A stretch of 64,000 nucleotides of DNA from Tetrastigma voinierianum. Taxonomy: Eukaryota > Streptophyta > Magnoliopsida > Vitales > Vitaceae. Of this stretch, positions 12,369 to 24,160 are shown piece by piece. Made by a program: the position numbers and the translations under genes. The stretch spans positions 496,001 to 560,000 of the forward strand of contig JAEQBH010005290.1 in the NCBI GenBank assembly GCA_016808115.1, written 5' to 3'. Each line of letters starts with the position of its first letter. Position 1 is the first letter of the stretch. The notes under the pieces are model-generated. The model did no database searches and was not told the origin of the DNA. It was given only the letters and a program-made list of their open reading frames with translations.

Positions 12369-12779
12369 GATAATAACCAATGATTTATATGATCAAATCT
12401 GAGCTATGTACATAATTGAGGAAGGAGGAGAGCACCATTCACCATTTCAAAACTTAAACAAAGCCTTTGTTAAGCAAATGAATTTCACCGAACAGACATG
12501 ACAATATCCAATCACTAAGGTCTTGAGTAAGGATCACAATCATTAATGATCACCACACACTAGAGTTTGTAGATAACCCTTGTTTATTTTGGAGATATCA
12601 AGACAAGGGAAAGCCTGATTCGATCGTGATACTGAGACCATTCCTTTTGTATCCAAACCAACTTCACACCTAAGGGCTCAATATTGTGCCATTCAGAAGA
12701 GACCATCAAGTCTCGCTATTTCGTCGCTAATTAGCCCTCCATCTTCGTTATGATCATAAAGCCAAAGCCCAGTTACGAG

Positions 12780-12830
12780 GAGCATGGATTATAGTTGCAC
12801 CATCAACATTACATTTGCGAAACTCAGCCC
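12780..12830 (-). pseudogene. LINE RNase H remnant
   Basis: Minus-strand translation at 12793-12822 reads FRKCNVDGAT, the first catalytic-Asp motif (K-x-N-x-DGA) of the plant RVT_3-type RNase H found at the C-terminus of plant LINEs. The reading frame around it is interrupted; the rest of the domain down to the poly(A) tail is not recognisable. Confidence 0.65.
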
Positions 12831-12966
12831 GTGGTTTCACTCTGCAATCTCCACTTTTCTACCATGGGCCTGGAGAGTGGTGATTGAAAGGAGTTGTTGC
12901 TAGTCTTTTCTTCTAATGTTCATCGCAGTTGCTATATATTGCATAATTCAGATAAGCTTTTCCACA

Positions 12967-13320
12967 TCAGGCATTCCTACCATTCCATAACAACCCACAC
13001 ATCATTGTGCACCATTGTAGCTGGTCCGAGGTGCAAACGGAAGCGAGCTTGTCCCACCATGCTGCAAATGTGACCGTTCCATATTGCCCTTGGCCTCTGA
13101 GACTAGTGTTCCGGGAAGTTTGAGCAACTCGGCAGGTGACTAGGGTGTGAAGAGTATCCTCCATGCCGTTGTGGTAGCTAGGACAAGAAGAGTCCTCTTC
13201 TACCCGCTTCTCAACCAATGACTTCATTGTCGGGAGGAGACCCATGTACACTCTCCAGCTAATGCGTTCTTTTGCCTTTGGTGGATGGAGGAGTCTAAAG
13301 CTTCCTTGGCTTCTACACAT
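12967..13320 (-). pseudogene. LINE zinc-binding (zf-RVT) domain
   Basis: An open frame of 117 codons matches the zinc-binding region that follows plant LINE reverse transcriptase. It shows ERISWRVYMGLLPTMKSL (family pattern: F-x-W-R...LPT...L), then a Cys region and H-x4-C (LHTLVTC). The second Cys of the first pair, usually C-x2-C, is Tyr here (CPSY), so the finger is damaged. The frame ends with LLWNGRNA, which corresponds to the W-x-x-RN segment just before RNase H. Upstream it continues the connection region at 13400-13900. Confidence 0.85.
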
Positions 13321-13399
13321 TCATGGTTGAAGGGAGAGCAAATAGTAGGAGAGATGATAGTGTCCACACTTCACTGTGTAGATGCCCTTTAGATCGTGG

Positions 13400-13900
13400 A
13401 ACCCATTTCCACCTGATTCAAAGGTTGATTTGAGGCTCACGGACTTGCTTTATGAGCGTTTGGTCTCTGTTGTTGAAGTGATCCAGATGTCATCGTCCCA
13501 ACCCGTACCTGTAGTGTTTTTCAATGAGTTCATAGTGGCTTCTTCCAAGCCCCCCTGCTGGGGGAGATTGAACGGCGGGTTTCTCAAGTCCGACACCCAC
13601 GCCTCAAACTTCACATGTTCACCGCCGCCACCCTCCACCACACCGCTTGAATCACCCCTGTGCTGACAGAATACTCCTCCAAATGAGGCTTGGGTTGGGT
13701 TTTATTTTTGCTTAGAGGAAGGATGTGGTAGGATAGTACCTAGTTTTAAAAATACGTGCCACAAGAGAGTTTGGGTTGGAGAGGATTCGTCATCCTTGCT
13801 TGGCCAAAATCGTCAAGTTGAAATTTCTAATTTTCCGTAATCCCATACCTCCTTATCCGCTGAAGTGCACAACCTGCTCCAAGAGGCCCAGCACATCCCT
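13400..13900 (-). pseudogene. LINE connection region between RT and zf-RVT
   Basis: Minus-strand translation gives GMGLRKIRNFNLTILAKQG near 13840, then NSLVARIFKTRYYPTTSFL near 13750, then NPSLIWRSILSAQG near 13680. This is the characteristic order of the plant LINE region in which a Gly-Leu-Gly-x-R segment, the LLAKQ-W-R segment and the W-x-S-I-x-A segment follow RT. Stops lie between and within the segments. The plus-strand open frames here are shadows. Confidence 0.85.
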
Positions 13901-13999
13901 CTTTCCGAGATCAAGCCTGCACCAGAATGCATTTGGTCATCCTTTCTATTTCCTCACAGAGTGTGGTGGGAAGTAAGAAGACACTTGATATGATGGGAC

Positions 14000-14700
14000 A
14001 TTAATGGGAGGACTTAAGAGCACTTCTTTCCCCACACATGACAGTTAAGTTTCTTTTCCTTTAGTCTGCTCCTTATTTTCCTCGAGAGAGTAAAGTGTTT
14101 TTTATTTTTCCTACTATATTAAAATCCTCTAAGTATTTTCCTCAAGATGCTTCCAGCTTGACAAAAAATGTCGCGTATCACTCCTCTAGCATTTTTTGGG
14201 ACATTTGAACTGAAGGATATGGTGGATTTGTCAAAATTAATCACCCGGCCTGACGCTTTTTCATATTGCACTAAGCAGTTCTTCACATGAAGGCTTTCTA
14301 TGTCTGCCGCCCTCCAAGAAGAGACACCATCATCGATTTCAGGAAAAAGATAAGTGATTATCTAGCCCTCGCTATTGAACAATGAGACCCATCCGCGAGA
14401 TTCGATGGAACTAGAGCAACTCAGTAATACAAGATACCAGCAGAGAGGGTCACCTTGGCTAAGTCCTCGCTTCGGCTGATCGTTCAAGATCTCCTCTTCG
14501 AGGAGATGGTAGTGAACTAATTCGACACACGCCATGAATTTTTCCACCCACTAGGGATGGAATCCAAGTTGGAGCATTATATCTTTCAGAAAGCGCCATT
14601 CCATGCGATCATATGCTTTTGACATGTCTAATTTTAGATCAGCAAACCCATTTGTTCCATGTCTCTTTCTTTTCATATAATGATTCACTTCGTTAGGCAC
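14000..14700 (-). pseudogene. LINE reverse transcriptase
   Basis: Minus-strand translation from about 14692 gives in one frame HYMKRKRHG, then DLKLDMSKAYDRMEW (motif A with its catalytic Asp), LGFHP, FMACVELVHYH, and RGLSQGDPLCWYLVLL (the RGLRQGDPLSPYLF motif). One in-frame stop separates LGFHP from the next Trp. Further on (about 14310) the catalytic motif C is altered, reading PEIDDG where A/Y-DD is expected, followed by a well-kept YEKASGRVINFDKS segment at about 14220. The enzyme copies element RNA into DNA at the target nick; this copy is dead. Confidence 0.88.
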
Positions 14701-15408
14701 CATAACATGTCTTGTTGTGACCTGCTACAGGAACAAGGTAATTTAGGTTCAGAGATACCTTGCAGGAGGATAAATTTAGTTAGTTTGCAAGAATTTTTGC
14801 AATTTATTTTATAAAGTACATTACATAAGGCAATGGGATGAAGATAAAAATTCTGTCCGCTTTCTTTGATTTTTTTTTGGGGATTAGCACAATTTGCGTG
14901 AGTTCATAACCCTGGAATAATACCTTCCTTAAGTGCTTGATGCAAGTTGATGTGACTCTTCCTGACCCACAATGTCCAATAAGTCGGAAAATGCTGGATT
15001 CATACCATTTAATCTGGTGATTTCCATCTAGGGTGCATGGAGAAACCGTCTTTTACCTCATGAGTTTCGAAGGGACGGAGGAGGCATTGTTGTGCTCTTC
15101 CTGACTTCTTCTCTCAACTGCTCTCGCATTGGCTCGTTTGTACTGCCCTTGACGTGAAGAGAAGTGAGAAATTATTTACTATTAGCTGCTGAAGCCCAAG
15201 GGATCCCACGGACAATCAATTTGACCATTCTGTCATCCTTGAGCTGGGAAATCACGTTTGTTTTGTTCCTAGAGGGCAGAGCTACGTAAAAGGTTAAAGG
15301 TTTCTTTTCCTCTAGATGTGAGCCAGAACTTAAGCCCTTCTGGCGCTAGTAGGCTTTTACCCTGCAAGAATCTCATATATTAAGATCATCTCTGGCATCT
15401 TTCTTAAT

Positions 15409-15597
15409 TCATGCCTTTACGACATCATCCCTGCAAAACTTTAGAGCTCTTATGCGATTCCTACAACTGGTAAGCTTTTGCCGAAACTGTTTTCTTTTTT
15501 CATTGCCTCGGGCTTCTAAGTCTAGAGTGCACTTGTGGATTCGATCATGGGCATCTGAGCTGTTTAGTTGGTTAGCTGACTGATAAGATTCCTGCAT
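15409..15597 (-). pseudogene. LINE endonuclease-to-RT linker fragment
   Basis: A 62-codon frame with a basic, helical character (RKQFRQKLTSCRNRIRAL) lies at the distance where plant LINEs have the linker between endonuclease and RT. Assignment rests on position more than on motifs. Confidence 0.5.
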
Positions 15598-15765
15598 TCT
15601 TCTTCACGGGTCCAAGCATTCTCTAAACCGAATATGTGCTCGAGGTTCTTTCCTTTTCGTACATAGGATTAAAGCTGAATACGACACTGCTGTATCTTCA
15701 TTAGCCACAAAAGTCTCCCTGAAAAGACTATGCCAATCCTCGAAGTTGCTTCCATCCAGTTTTCT

Positions 15766-16160
15766 TCACTGAGCCTCAATTGTACTGCACTGCATCTTGA
15801 AACCCTTTGAATCAGATGATTTGGGTGTCTCACCTTCTGCGCTTCTCAGATTGACAAAGGCGCAAGAAATCTCCAACGCCACGGTAGATTGACTGTGATT
15901 TGAGCTATTTGAGTAACTGCTGTGATTCCTTATGCCTATTCTCTTGGGAAACCATAATAACACGTTAATCTACAGAAATAGCTTCCATTGTTGATACTCA
16001 TCCACGGCAAAAAGAGGCTTAATACATCTTATTCAATTGAACACATTCTACTCTTTCTGTCTACTAACATTTGTCGTATGCAAGGAAACAAGGTTGGGCT
16101 TGAACTAGCAGTATTCGAACTGAATGTGATTGCCCATCCACGGCAGTTCCAACTTAGGAT
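15766..16160 (-). pseudogene. LINE APE-type endonuclease
   Basis: The minus-strand motif SWNCRG at 16137-16154 is the N-terminal hallmark of the plant LINE endonuclease (Asn in the metal site). Downstream, 15963-15766 gives LLWFPKRIGI, corresponding to the G-G-L-x-L-LW segment, then an SSNHSQSTV segment. The domain nicks target DNA to prime reverse transcription. Frames shift between these blocks. Confidence 0.75.
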
Positions 16161-16860
16161 TATTGATCTTTGTATGGGTCTGCTGGATAGCACCCGCCTT
16201 AATAGCTGTTGATTGGAGCATTGGGAACTGATTGCCAAGGTAAACCTCAAGAAGCAAGTCCTCCATACGTCTCTTAAATCAAATCACTAGACCTTCCATA
16301 GTGTGGTTCATCTCATTGCGGATGTTGCATTAGGCTGGTAAGATTCCAAGCATATGCGATCCTCGCCTTATGGGACCACCCCACCATCTAAAACTCCTCC
16401 ATATTGGACAGCACGCATTATGGCGTGGAATGTGGTTATCTCTCCACATTTGTTCCTCTTCCTTTGCAAGAGCCCCACCGTTACTTGTCCCAGATAAGTC
16501 GCTTAAAAAACTTCCTGGATCCTTGCTACTCAACGAATGATTAGGAGCACGCAACTACAGCTTTCCACAAAAGTAGAAGAAAAAGTTTGGGAGCCTTCGT
16601 ATTTGTAATAACCCGTACCATTATTCCCAGGTTTCTTGACCTGGTCTTCAGTCTCATGGTTTGATATCCATGGAGTTACCTCTAATCCTGGTATAAACCT
16701 TCCATTCACTGTCAAAGCTTTTAAATGTGCCTTCGAGACATACTAATGAAGAGTTCTCACACCTCTCACCACCCCTCTTCGTCATGAAACCATGGTGGAA
16801 ATGAAATCTGAACCCAAAATCTAAATAAATTATAGTAAAAAACTCTTTCACAGGGGTAGA

Positions 16861-16873
16861 TAGAAGTGTCATT
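16861..16873 (+). repeat. LINE target site duplication, right copy
   Basis: TAGAAGTGTCATT, identical to 12339-12351; marks the 5' end of the LINE. Confidence 0.93.
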
Positions 16874-16999
16874 ATTAAGACTGATAAGTAAATTGCGGTT
16901 TCTGAACAGAAACCTTGTCACTGGTACAAGTGTCATTGATATGGAAACACAGTTTTAATCTATTAGATTTGGAAAATAATTAAGTTTTGTATTTTTATT

Positions 17000-17360
17000 T
17001 ACAAAATAATATACTGTATTTCAATTATCTTTTACCTTTTCACCTTTAGTTTAAGAAAAAAAGGTTAATAATTTTTAGTTGAAAAATTATTTGATAAAAA
17101 CAAAGAACTTATTATCAATTTGTTTTTAAATATTTTAACATTAAAAATTTTTTAAATATTTTTTTATTTATAAAGGTATTAGTATTTTAAATTTTATCTT
17201 ACCTTTCACCTTTAGTTTAAGAAAAGACATTAATTTTTAGTTGAAAATTATTTATTAAAAATAAAAGCAACTGTTTATCAAATTTAATTTTTAAATATTT
17301 TAACATTCAAAAAATTATTAAATATTTTATTTGCAAAGCTTCACAATAATATTTTAATTT
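17000..17360 (+). repeat. AT-rich tandem duplication, unit about 170-190 bp
   Basis: Two successive units share CACCTTTAGTTTAAGAAAA, then AATTTTTAGTTGAAAA, then TTTTTAAATATTTTAACATT. First unit about 17000-17165, second about 17166-17355, with a short continuation of TATTTTAATTTTCT. No coding potential. Confidence 0.8.
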
Positions 17361-20149
17361 TCTAAATGATCTATCATTCTTGAACTATAAAGAGGGGTTT
17401 GTCCACACACAAATATTTGAAAATTTAGGCCAAAAACTTATTAAACTTAGCTCAAGTCCTATTTGAACCAACTAATTGATAAAGAACCAACACTTGATAA
17501 GAGTCCATGAGGTAGCTTAAAGAAAACCCGTCTTCTAAAATACCTTAATTTATCTTAACGCAGTAAGCCCTTAAATATCATTCTAAACATCCCTTCTCCA
17601 CCTGATATCACTGCACCGGCAGTTTTGACGGCCGGTCAGACACGTGCCAAGGGTATAATTCCAAGCCGATCAATGGGGCCGATTAAACCCGCTACATTTT
17701 ATCGGGCTCAGCCGACTCTATCGCCACGCATGGAAAACACCCATGAAATTTTTAAATTATTTTAATCAATAAATTTTCGCTTATTTGATGTTATCAAAGC
17801 TAACAAATTTCGCTTGCCCAACAATCGAATTTATTTTTGCTTCTTCAAGAGTCGATCTCACATTCTAAATCACTGGTGTTACATCAAGCATGTTCTTATC
17901 AAAGATTGCTTGAACAACAACTCTACCACCAAATATATATTTCCTAGTTGCGTAAGCGTATAAATAAAAAATGTCACAGTTTCCTTTTATTTAGAAAGAC
18001 AGCAACAAGAAGTCAAAATTTTTAGACATCTTCAGAGACTAAAAGAAACTGGTAAGTGTGCATAACGTGTACCTACGTAAGCTACAATCAATCAAACAAG
18101 CATTCAAAGTAAAAAAGAAATTCGATCAAATTATTTTTCAAAATGTCAGAATTAAGTAAATGAATGAAAACTATAGTCACAATAAAGGTAAATAACTAAG
18201 AACTGTTCCGAATCATCCTGAAAATAGAAGAGAAAAGAGAATGAATAAAGAACAACGATCGAATATCCAACCTGTGATATTATGCAAAATTTTAACAAAG
18301 AGATGTTAAAGTCTGCGCCATATTTCTTCATTATTTCTCCTAAGATCCCTCCTTAAGATCTCCGAGTCAACTAAAGGGAAAAATCATCCTATTTTAATTC
18401 AATTGTGAGGCACTTAACCAAAACCCAGGCTTCAGTATGAACAATAATCTTATCTTAGTATCTGCTTTAGAAATCGCATAAACATGCCTAATTAAAATTA
18501 TAGATAATTCTTCCAAGAATTACAAATAAGCAAACCCTAAAAGATATCATGTCTCCATCGGGTTTCGCTCAAAATAAAATGCTTGTTTAAGATGTTGGTG
18601 ATAAAAGTGAGTATGGTTCAAATTTTCTCGGTGTCAGGGGAGATGAAGAAAGAAACTCTAATTCATGCTCTATATTGAAACACATTTCCAGCATCTAGAG
18701 TATAAACTTTAATTTTCATTCAATGGATACACCCATCCGACTAGATTTGAACATTCATGATGGAAACGCCTCGTATCCCCACCAACATGATAGAAGACCT
18801 TGCTCATCCTTAGACCCATCAGATCCAAGCCGATGAGCCGATACCGCAGATCCGAACTATGGGTATAGCCCACAAACTGTCTCACCACACATGAGCCACT
18901 AAGAGCTCCCATCAAAGGCACGAACCCCGATCACAGATAACCCTGTGGTAACTCCACGATCTTACCCAACTCCCAGCAATGCTGTAATCCTGGGATTGAA
19001 CAAATCTCACCCAGACGTCTAAACTTGCCTGACAAGTTGAGAACCCTGCCAGAAGTTTCACATAGACAAACATGATCCCTGGTGGGAAATCAAGATCAAA
19101 GCGTAAACTCCGAGAGAGAGAGGTCAGCTAGAACCCATTTTGGGGAGAGAAAGCAGTTCCCTTCTCCCATTTTTTTTCCTGGGCTCGCTTCTTCCAATTA
19201 CTTCCTCACACAAAACAAACTGATGGAAAATAGAAGATTGGAAAATGTTAGAGGATTGTCGCCAGAGGTGGTCCAGCTAGAGGCCTGTTTAGGCTACCGC
19301 ATGAATCGGAACAGAGAAATGAGAAGAGCCTGCTTTGCAAAACTGTAAAAGTGGAAATGTCAGGGTTTGAATATGGAGATAAGTAATAAAAGTGAAGTAG
19401 CAAAGGGGGGTATTTTATTTAATTTTTGAACTGGCCTGAAAAAACGCCACCCGATCCAAGATTACTCAGCCCAATGCCACCCAAAGCTCTGCCAATTTAG
19501 CCCTGCTGGCCAAAAAATTAGAGCCCACTCTCACCCACTGGTCAAGTTCGGGCTAACCCAACTGCCAAGCCTAAATTGCCGCTAATTTCAACCAAGACAT
19601 CCAAAACTCCATCAAAACATATCCCCTTTCCTTCTTCAACCCCACACCCCATTTCTTCTTTCTTCCTCTAACTGCTTACCTCCCTTTCCTCTTAAGCTCT
19701 CAGAGTAGCCTAGAGACTCACCCCCATTCACTCAAAGCCCAACCTATAACCCCATAACCTCATCCATCTAGTAGAAATCATAATCATCTAAAGGTCACTG
19801 CACTATTCAGAGCCGGCTGCAGAATCTAGGGTTTCTTTTCATCATCGCTTTTCTTCTCTTTAGTCTCTTTGCCTTTCCTTTGTTTGTGTTCTTTTTTGAA
19901 TTCCTACTGTTTAGGTTCCAACATTGCTTAAGAACAATGATAAAACACATTTGCTTTTAAGATTCTCGTTTTTTTTAAGCAATGTTTAAGAGTAATGATC
20001 TCGGGTTTTATTTTATGAAATTGTGGTTATGTGTGTCTTTTTTTGAAATCTCTATGCTCTAGGTGGATTATTATTTTGAAGTCTAGATTTCTGAGTTCTA
20101 ACATTGCTAGTAAGAACAATGATACATCATATTTTATTATTTTTATTAT
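17361..20149. other. Unassigned region, no confident gene
   Basis: Short open frames (for example 18709-18921 minus and 19082-19348 plus) show no domain I recognise. A CT-rich, leader-like stretch with AGGGTTTC lies at about 19600-19900 and could be the transcribed leader of a host gene or of the CACTA-related element that follows. No tRNA, rRNA or LTR edge was found. Confidence 0.4.
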
Positions 20150-20765
20150 ATGAAACTATAAGTACCATATGATCAAACATAGTACAAATTTTATGAACTC
20201 AAGGTATCACACAAGTTAACTTTAGAGAGGTCCAGATTTGATCTGTAAAAGGGTTCATATGTAATATGGGTACAAACTAGCAAGACTCCCAGAGGTACAA
20301 CTAATAAGATTTCATTATTTTTTATTATAAGTGAAATGTAAGCAATTAATATATTTAAACCTTTGGGTATAAACATTTTTGAACTCTGGGTACTACACAA
20401 GTTAACCTTAGGGACAACCAAATTATATTCAGGATACAACCCATTTGAACCTTAGGTACAATCTATACGGTGAGTTTAGTGCACAAAACCATTTATATTC
20501 CGTAGGTACAAACTAATACCACTTGTTTGTTTTTGAAATTAGTAAACTATAAGTACCATATGATTAAACTTTGGGTACAACCATTATGAACTCTGGGTAC
20601 TACACAAGTTAACCTTAGGTGCAACCAAATTGTATCTAGGGTACAACTTGATTTGAACCTTAGGTACAACTATTACAACATTTGTTTTTTGCAATTAGTA
20701 AGCTATAACTACCATATGGTTAAGCGTGAAGTCTGACCATTTTGAACTATGGGTACTACGAGTTG
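20150..20765 (+). repeat. Four degenerate tandem repeats, about 170-200 bp each
   Basis: Units begin near 20152, 20340, 20538 and 20696. Shared parts are AACTATAAGTACCATATGAT(C/T)AA, TTGAACTCTGGGTACTACAC, AAGTTAACCTTAG and TTTGAACCTTAGGTACAA. They lie just upstream of the transposase fragment at 20963 and may be its subterminal or intronic repeats; that link is inferred from position. Confidence 0.75.
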
Positions 20766-20962
20766 TTTATTATAATGATACTCGAGGTGATGATTCGTCG
20801 TTAGTGAGAAAGCAATGCTTTGAATGTCTTAGCATCTTAATTAAAATTTAATGTTTTATTATATTAATAGTTAATTCTTTCATTACTAAATTTATAAATT
20901 CTAATGTGATGTGTTGTTGGTCTGGGGATGATTTCATCAGAACTACGAGAGGAGATGTCTGA

Positions 20963-21208
20963 CCAAAGGAGGGGTCGTCTGAACCTCGTCAAATTGATGA
21001 CAATGAAATTTTTGTTAAAAATGTCGAGGGAGTGAAGAAATCTAGACTATATGGTATTGGCTCTGAAATATCAACATACTACAGCATTGCCTCTTTTAGT
21101 GACACTTCACCTGCGACAAGTCACAACCATGAGTTAGAGGATCAATTGCAGCATATGCAGGAAGAGAATAAGCTATTATGTGATCAGTTTAAGGATTTGC
21201 AGGACTAG
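20963..21208 (+). pseudogene. C-terminal fragment of En/Spm (CACTA) plant transposase
   Basis: An 81-codon frame, open from a stop at 20960, encodes RQIDDNEIFVKNVEGVKKSR, then LYGIGSEISTYYSIAS, then a Ser/Thr-rich spacer and a coiled coil (LEDQLQHMQEENKLL, then CDQFKDLQD) ending at TAG 21206-21208. The K-K-x-R-x-YG-x-GS signature followed by a coiled coil is the C-terminal arrangement of plant transposases of the Ptta/En/Spm type (Transposase_24). Coding-like sequence (HQKMQKQNEKK) continues after the TAG, so this stop is probably a mutation. No transposase core or CACTA terminus is seen nearby, so this is a decayed fragment. It begins without an ATG. Confidence 0.6.
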
Positions 21209-21929
21209 CACCAAAAAATGCAGAAGCAAAACGAAAAAAAAAAAATATAGGAAACGAAACCATAAAAAATGCGGGAGGGGAGATTGTTTGTCAAATTTAA
21301 ACACGGCTGAAAGACTATTGTTTGTAATTTTGACATGGCTACGAGGAAGACTATTGTCTAATTCTCGATACTTGGCTTAAAAACTTGATTATTGGGTTAG
21401 TATAAGGCGAGATCTATTTATGTTTGTTTATGTAACACTGGTATATGTTTTGTTATATTAGTGAAGTTTTGGGAACAAAAATTCGACTTATGCCACATGA
21501 TGTTTTAAATTATGATTAAGATTAGCCATCTTAATGGTTAGTTTAATTAGAGGATTAGCAAAGTGTGTTAGAAATTGCATTTTATGGCATGTGGGTCAAT
21601 TATGCAATTAGGTAAGTTTAATTGTGGTTTTTGTTAGGGTTTGTAATTAAGTATGTGTTGAAGGACCACTTTGAAAAACTTGTTAGTGGAGAGGGACTAA
21701 AGTGTAATATCCTTGTGAGCTATGTGGCATCATGAGGGCATGACACCTCATATATGCATGGTAGGAGATCTTGACACATGGCAAGTGCATGAGAAGAGCT
21801 TGCCATGTGATGAGCTTAAAAGTCATCTCTTGTTAGTCCATTTTTCTGTTTGTTTTTCAGTTAAAATTGAATATTTAATATACAGAATTATGAAGAAACT
21901 CCTGATTTGTCATTAAGCGGGAAGGAAAC
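21209..21929. other. Unassigned; 21515-21900 resembles LTR U3 sequence
   Basis: The segment with GGACCACTTTGAAAA and GAGGGACTAAAGTGTAAT is worded like the U3 of several plant gypsy LTRs and loosely resembles the start of solo LTR D at 39720. No ends or partner copy are visible. Confidence 0.3.
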
Positions 21930-24153
21930 GAGAAAGAAGAAAAAGCGGTAGAAAATACGAGAAATAAGTGGATAAAAATGCGGTCGAATGGCAGACGAGA
22001 AATGAAAGCAAGCGTTTGAGTCATTGATCTGCGGTTGTGGGTCACGCCTGATCCGATTCCCGAAGTCGACATCGGGAAAGTGAAATTTGATGCTTGTGTG
22101 ACAGGAACCTGAGTCTAGGCGGTGAAGAAGGAGCGAAATTAAAGGAATGATGTGCTGACAGAAGCGAGGTGTGACATCAAAACAGCAGTGCAATCTACAG
22201 CGACGTGCGTGATGTCGCGGCGAAGGCGATGTCGCGACACCAGAACTAATGGATTTATTCTGAGAGCGAGAACTTAATGCTAAAGTCGTGACATCAGAGG
22301 AGATCAAGCGAAGGCTTGAGCTATAGGGTTGATGTCCGCGACATCGGGGACGCAGTTGAGAAGCGATTACGGAGCTGATGTGCGACAAGATGTGATGTCG
22401 CGACATCGCGATAAAGGAAGGTTGCGAGGAAACTTGGGCCCATGTGGCGACAATGACCGATGTAACCATTTGCGTCGAGAACGACCATTGAAGACTGCAA
22501 GGGACTAGAATGGATGTCGCGACAAGGCCATGATAATCGGCGACGTCCGCAACGATCAAGCTGAAACGCAAAAAGCATAAGCGTGGTGTCGTGGCAACGC
22601 GAGCGACCGCCCGGTTCATAGGATCGCGAGAACTTTAAGTCAATGTCGCGTGAAAGCGAGGCGAGCGGAGCGTGGCAGGCTGGCTACTCACGAAATCCAC
22701 AGCAGGTTATATTGGGATTAGAAATTTATTTGGAAAACCACATCATCATGACTACGAGGAATAGTAAGCAAGTCGGGCGCATCAAAGAGAGATGCGGGTA
22801 GCCTGAGCTTCACTTTATTTTATTTTCTTTTCTTTTCTTTTCTTTTCTTTTCTTTATTTTAGAGCAGATGTTTGTCTCGTATTTCTTTTCGTTTATTTTT
22901 TTTGGATCTGAATGTTATCGTTTGCTGAAGAAATTTGAATCTGAGAATTCAATTTCTTTTCAAAATTGCACGGAATGCATCGAAGTTCGGACAAATTTAC
23001 GGGATTCGATTATTTCCGGTTCAGTGCGGTTATTCTTTTTGATCGGAAGGATCTTGTCTCATGTGATTCAGTAATTGAGGAACCCGACTTCCATTTAAGT
23101 GAGCGTTGTAGTCGGAATTGATCTTTCTGTAGTAATTTGCGACATCTTGTTCATTTCGGTTTAATTTACTTGATTAGGTTTAGTGATTTTGGATCACGAA
23201 TATCAGTTTACTATACCGTTAAAATTGCGTCGTTACTCGATTTCAAGGAGGTCCTACGAAGAACGACCTGGGAAGACACAATCCACAGGGTAATGTACAT
23301 TTCTTTGAAGGTATACTAACCTGCTATTAGGGATCCTTTGAGCTTTGCAAGTTCACTTAGATAAATCCTCTTCTCACTTGAAGTCGAGAACGAGTTGAAC
23401 GACTTATCTATTTAAACAAGCAGAGATTTCACCTCAATTCGGATAGTGAGGCCAATCGAGTGATTGGCGAGATCCTAATCGAGGAAGGTTGATCTATTTT
23501 AATTTGAGGAAGAGTAATTTGGAAGTTGTATATCCTTGGCATTAGATGCTTAGGAGCTAAGATTAATACAGTCCATAAAATGGGTATAGTATTACCAAAG
23601 AAAAATACCCAGCAAGGAAGTTCTTGTTAAAAGTAGTTATCTAGTTCCCTGTAATTCGAGAGAATCAGGAAGAAGGAGATAGCGAGTAATGAGCGTGGAG
23701 AGATCGGTTGCCACCAAATACCTTGGGCCAGTTTTGAAACTTGAGATAATCAAGAAATTTATTCAGTAGGAACTACAGGAATTGATCGTTCACTACGACT
23801 GTTTCTCTTGATGTGTCTTCCTATGATAACTGTTCAGTATTCATTTCTTTTCGTAGGAATTTATTTTCCTTCATTAGTTTTATTTCAGTCTATTTGAATG
23901 TTCATTTCTCTTTGAACTAGTTAATTTCCCAGCTTTCATGCTGGACACCCATATCAATTTGGGTCCAAATAGAATTAATTTTAGTCGGGGTAGTTGATGA
24001 AAAAATTCTTGATATCTGCATTGGGATCGATATCTGGACATAATCCATTTATTACTTAATAAACTGTGCACTTACGAGAATATCGGACGAAACCAATAAA
24101 TTAAAATTGTTTTATTCTAAGAGATTTTTGGTTATTATAGTATAATGTCAACA
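21930..24153 (+). mobile_element. Athila/Tat-type LTR (left end not resolved)
   Basis: The right end is firm: the sequence ends TGTCAACA at 24153, followed by a short A/T spacer and a tRNA-Asp primer site at 24161. The last 250 bp (a TCGATATCTGG block, ATTTATTACTT, GTGCACTTACGAG) are built like the end of the Athila LTR at 40958. A cluster of TGTCGCGACA-like motifs lies at 22200-22650 and a (CTTTT)n tract at 22811. The left border is a guess. The matching second LTR is not found in the window. Confidence 0.5.
22811..22862 (+). repeat. (CTTTT)n microsatellite
   Basis: About eight CTTTT units flanked by TTTATTTTATTTT. Confidence 0.9.
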
Positions 24154-24160
24154 AGTTTTA

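Larger units (their letters stand above)
12352..16860 (-). mobile_element. Near full-length plant LINE (non-LTR retrotransposon)
   Basis: A 4.5 kb minus-strand element bounded by a perfect 13-bp target duplication, with a poly(A) tail (poly(T) at 12353-12368 on the plus strand). In sense order it carries: an unassigned 5' part (16860 to about 16160), an APE-type endonuclease starting with the SWNCRG motif, a linker, reverse transcriptase, the connection region, a zf-RVT zinc-binding domain and a plant-type RNase H. That domain order is typical of plant L1-clade LINEs. Frames are broken by stops and indels, so it is inactive. LINEs transpose by nicking target DNA and reverse transcribing their own mRNA at the nick, which explains the tail and the duplication. 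Confidence 0.92.

Noticed and set aside
13382..13976. Plus-strand open frames in this interval
   Set aside because: The minus strand reads the connection region of the LINE with several diagnostic segments; the plus frames are shadows.
18700..18960. Possible rRNA similarity, because CCCTGTGGTAACT resembles a conserved large-subunit rRNA segment
   Set aside because: The bases on either side do not continue as rRNA on either strand, so the short match is probably chance.
22321..22619. Minus-strand open frame of up to 243 codons (21888-22619)
   Set aside because: It covers the CG-motif cluster of an LTR, is low-complexity and rich in Ser, Arg and His, and shows no domain. It is probably a chance frame in GC-richer LTR DNA.
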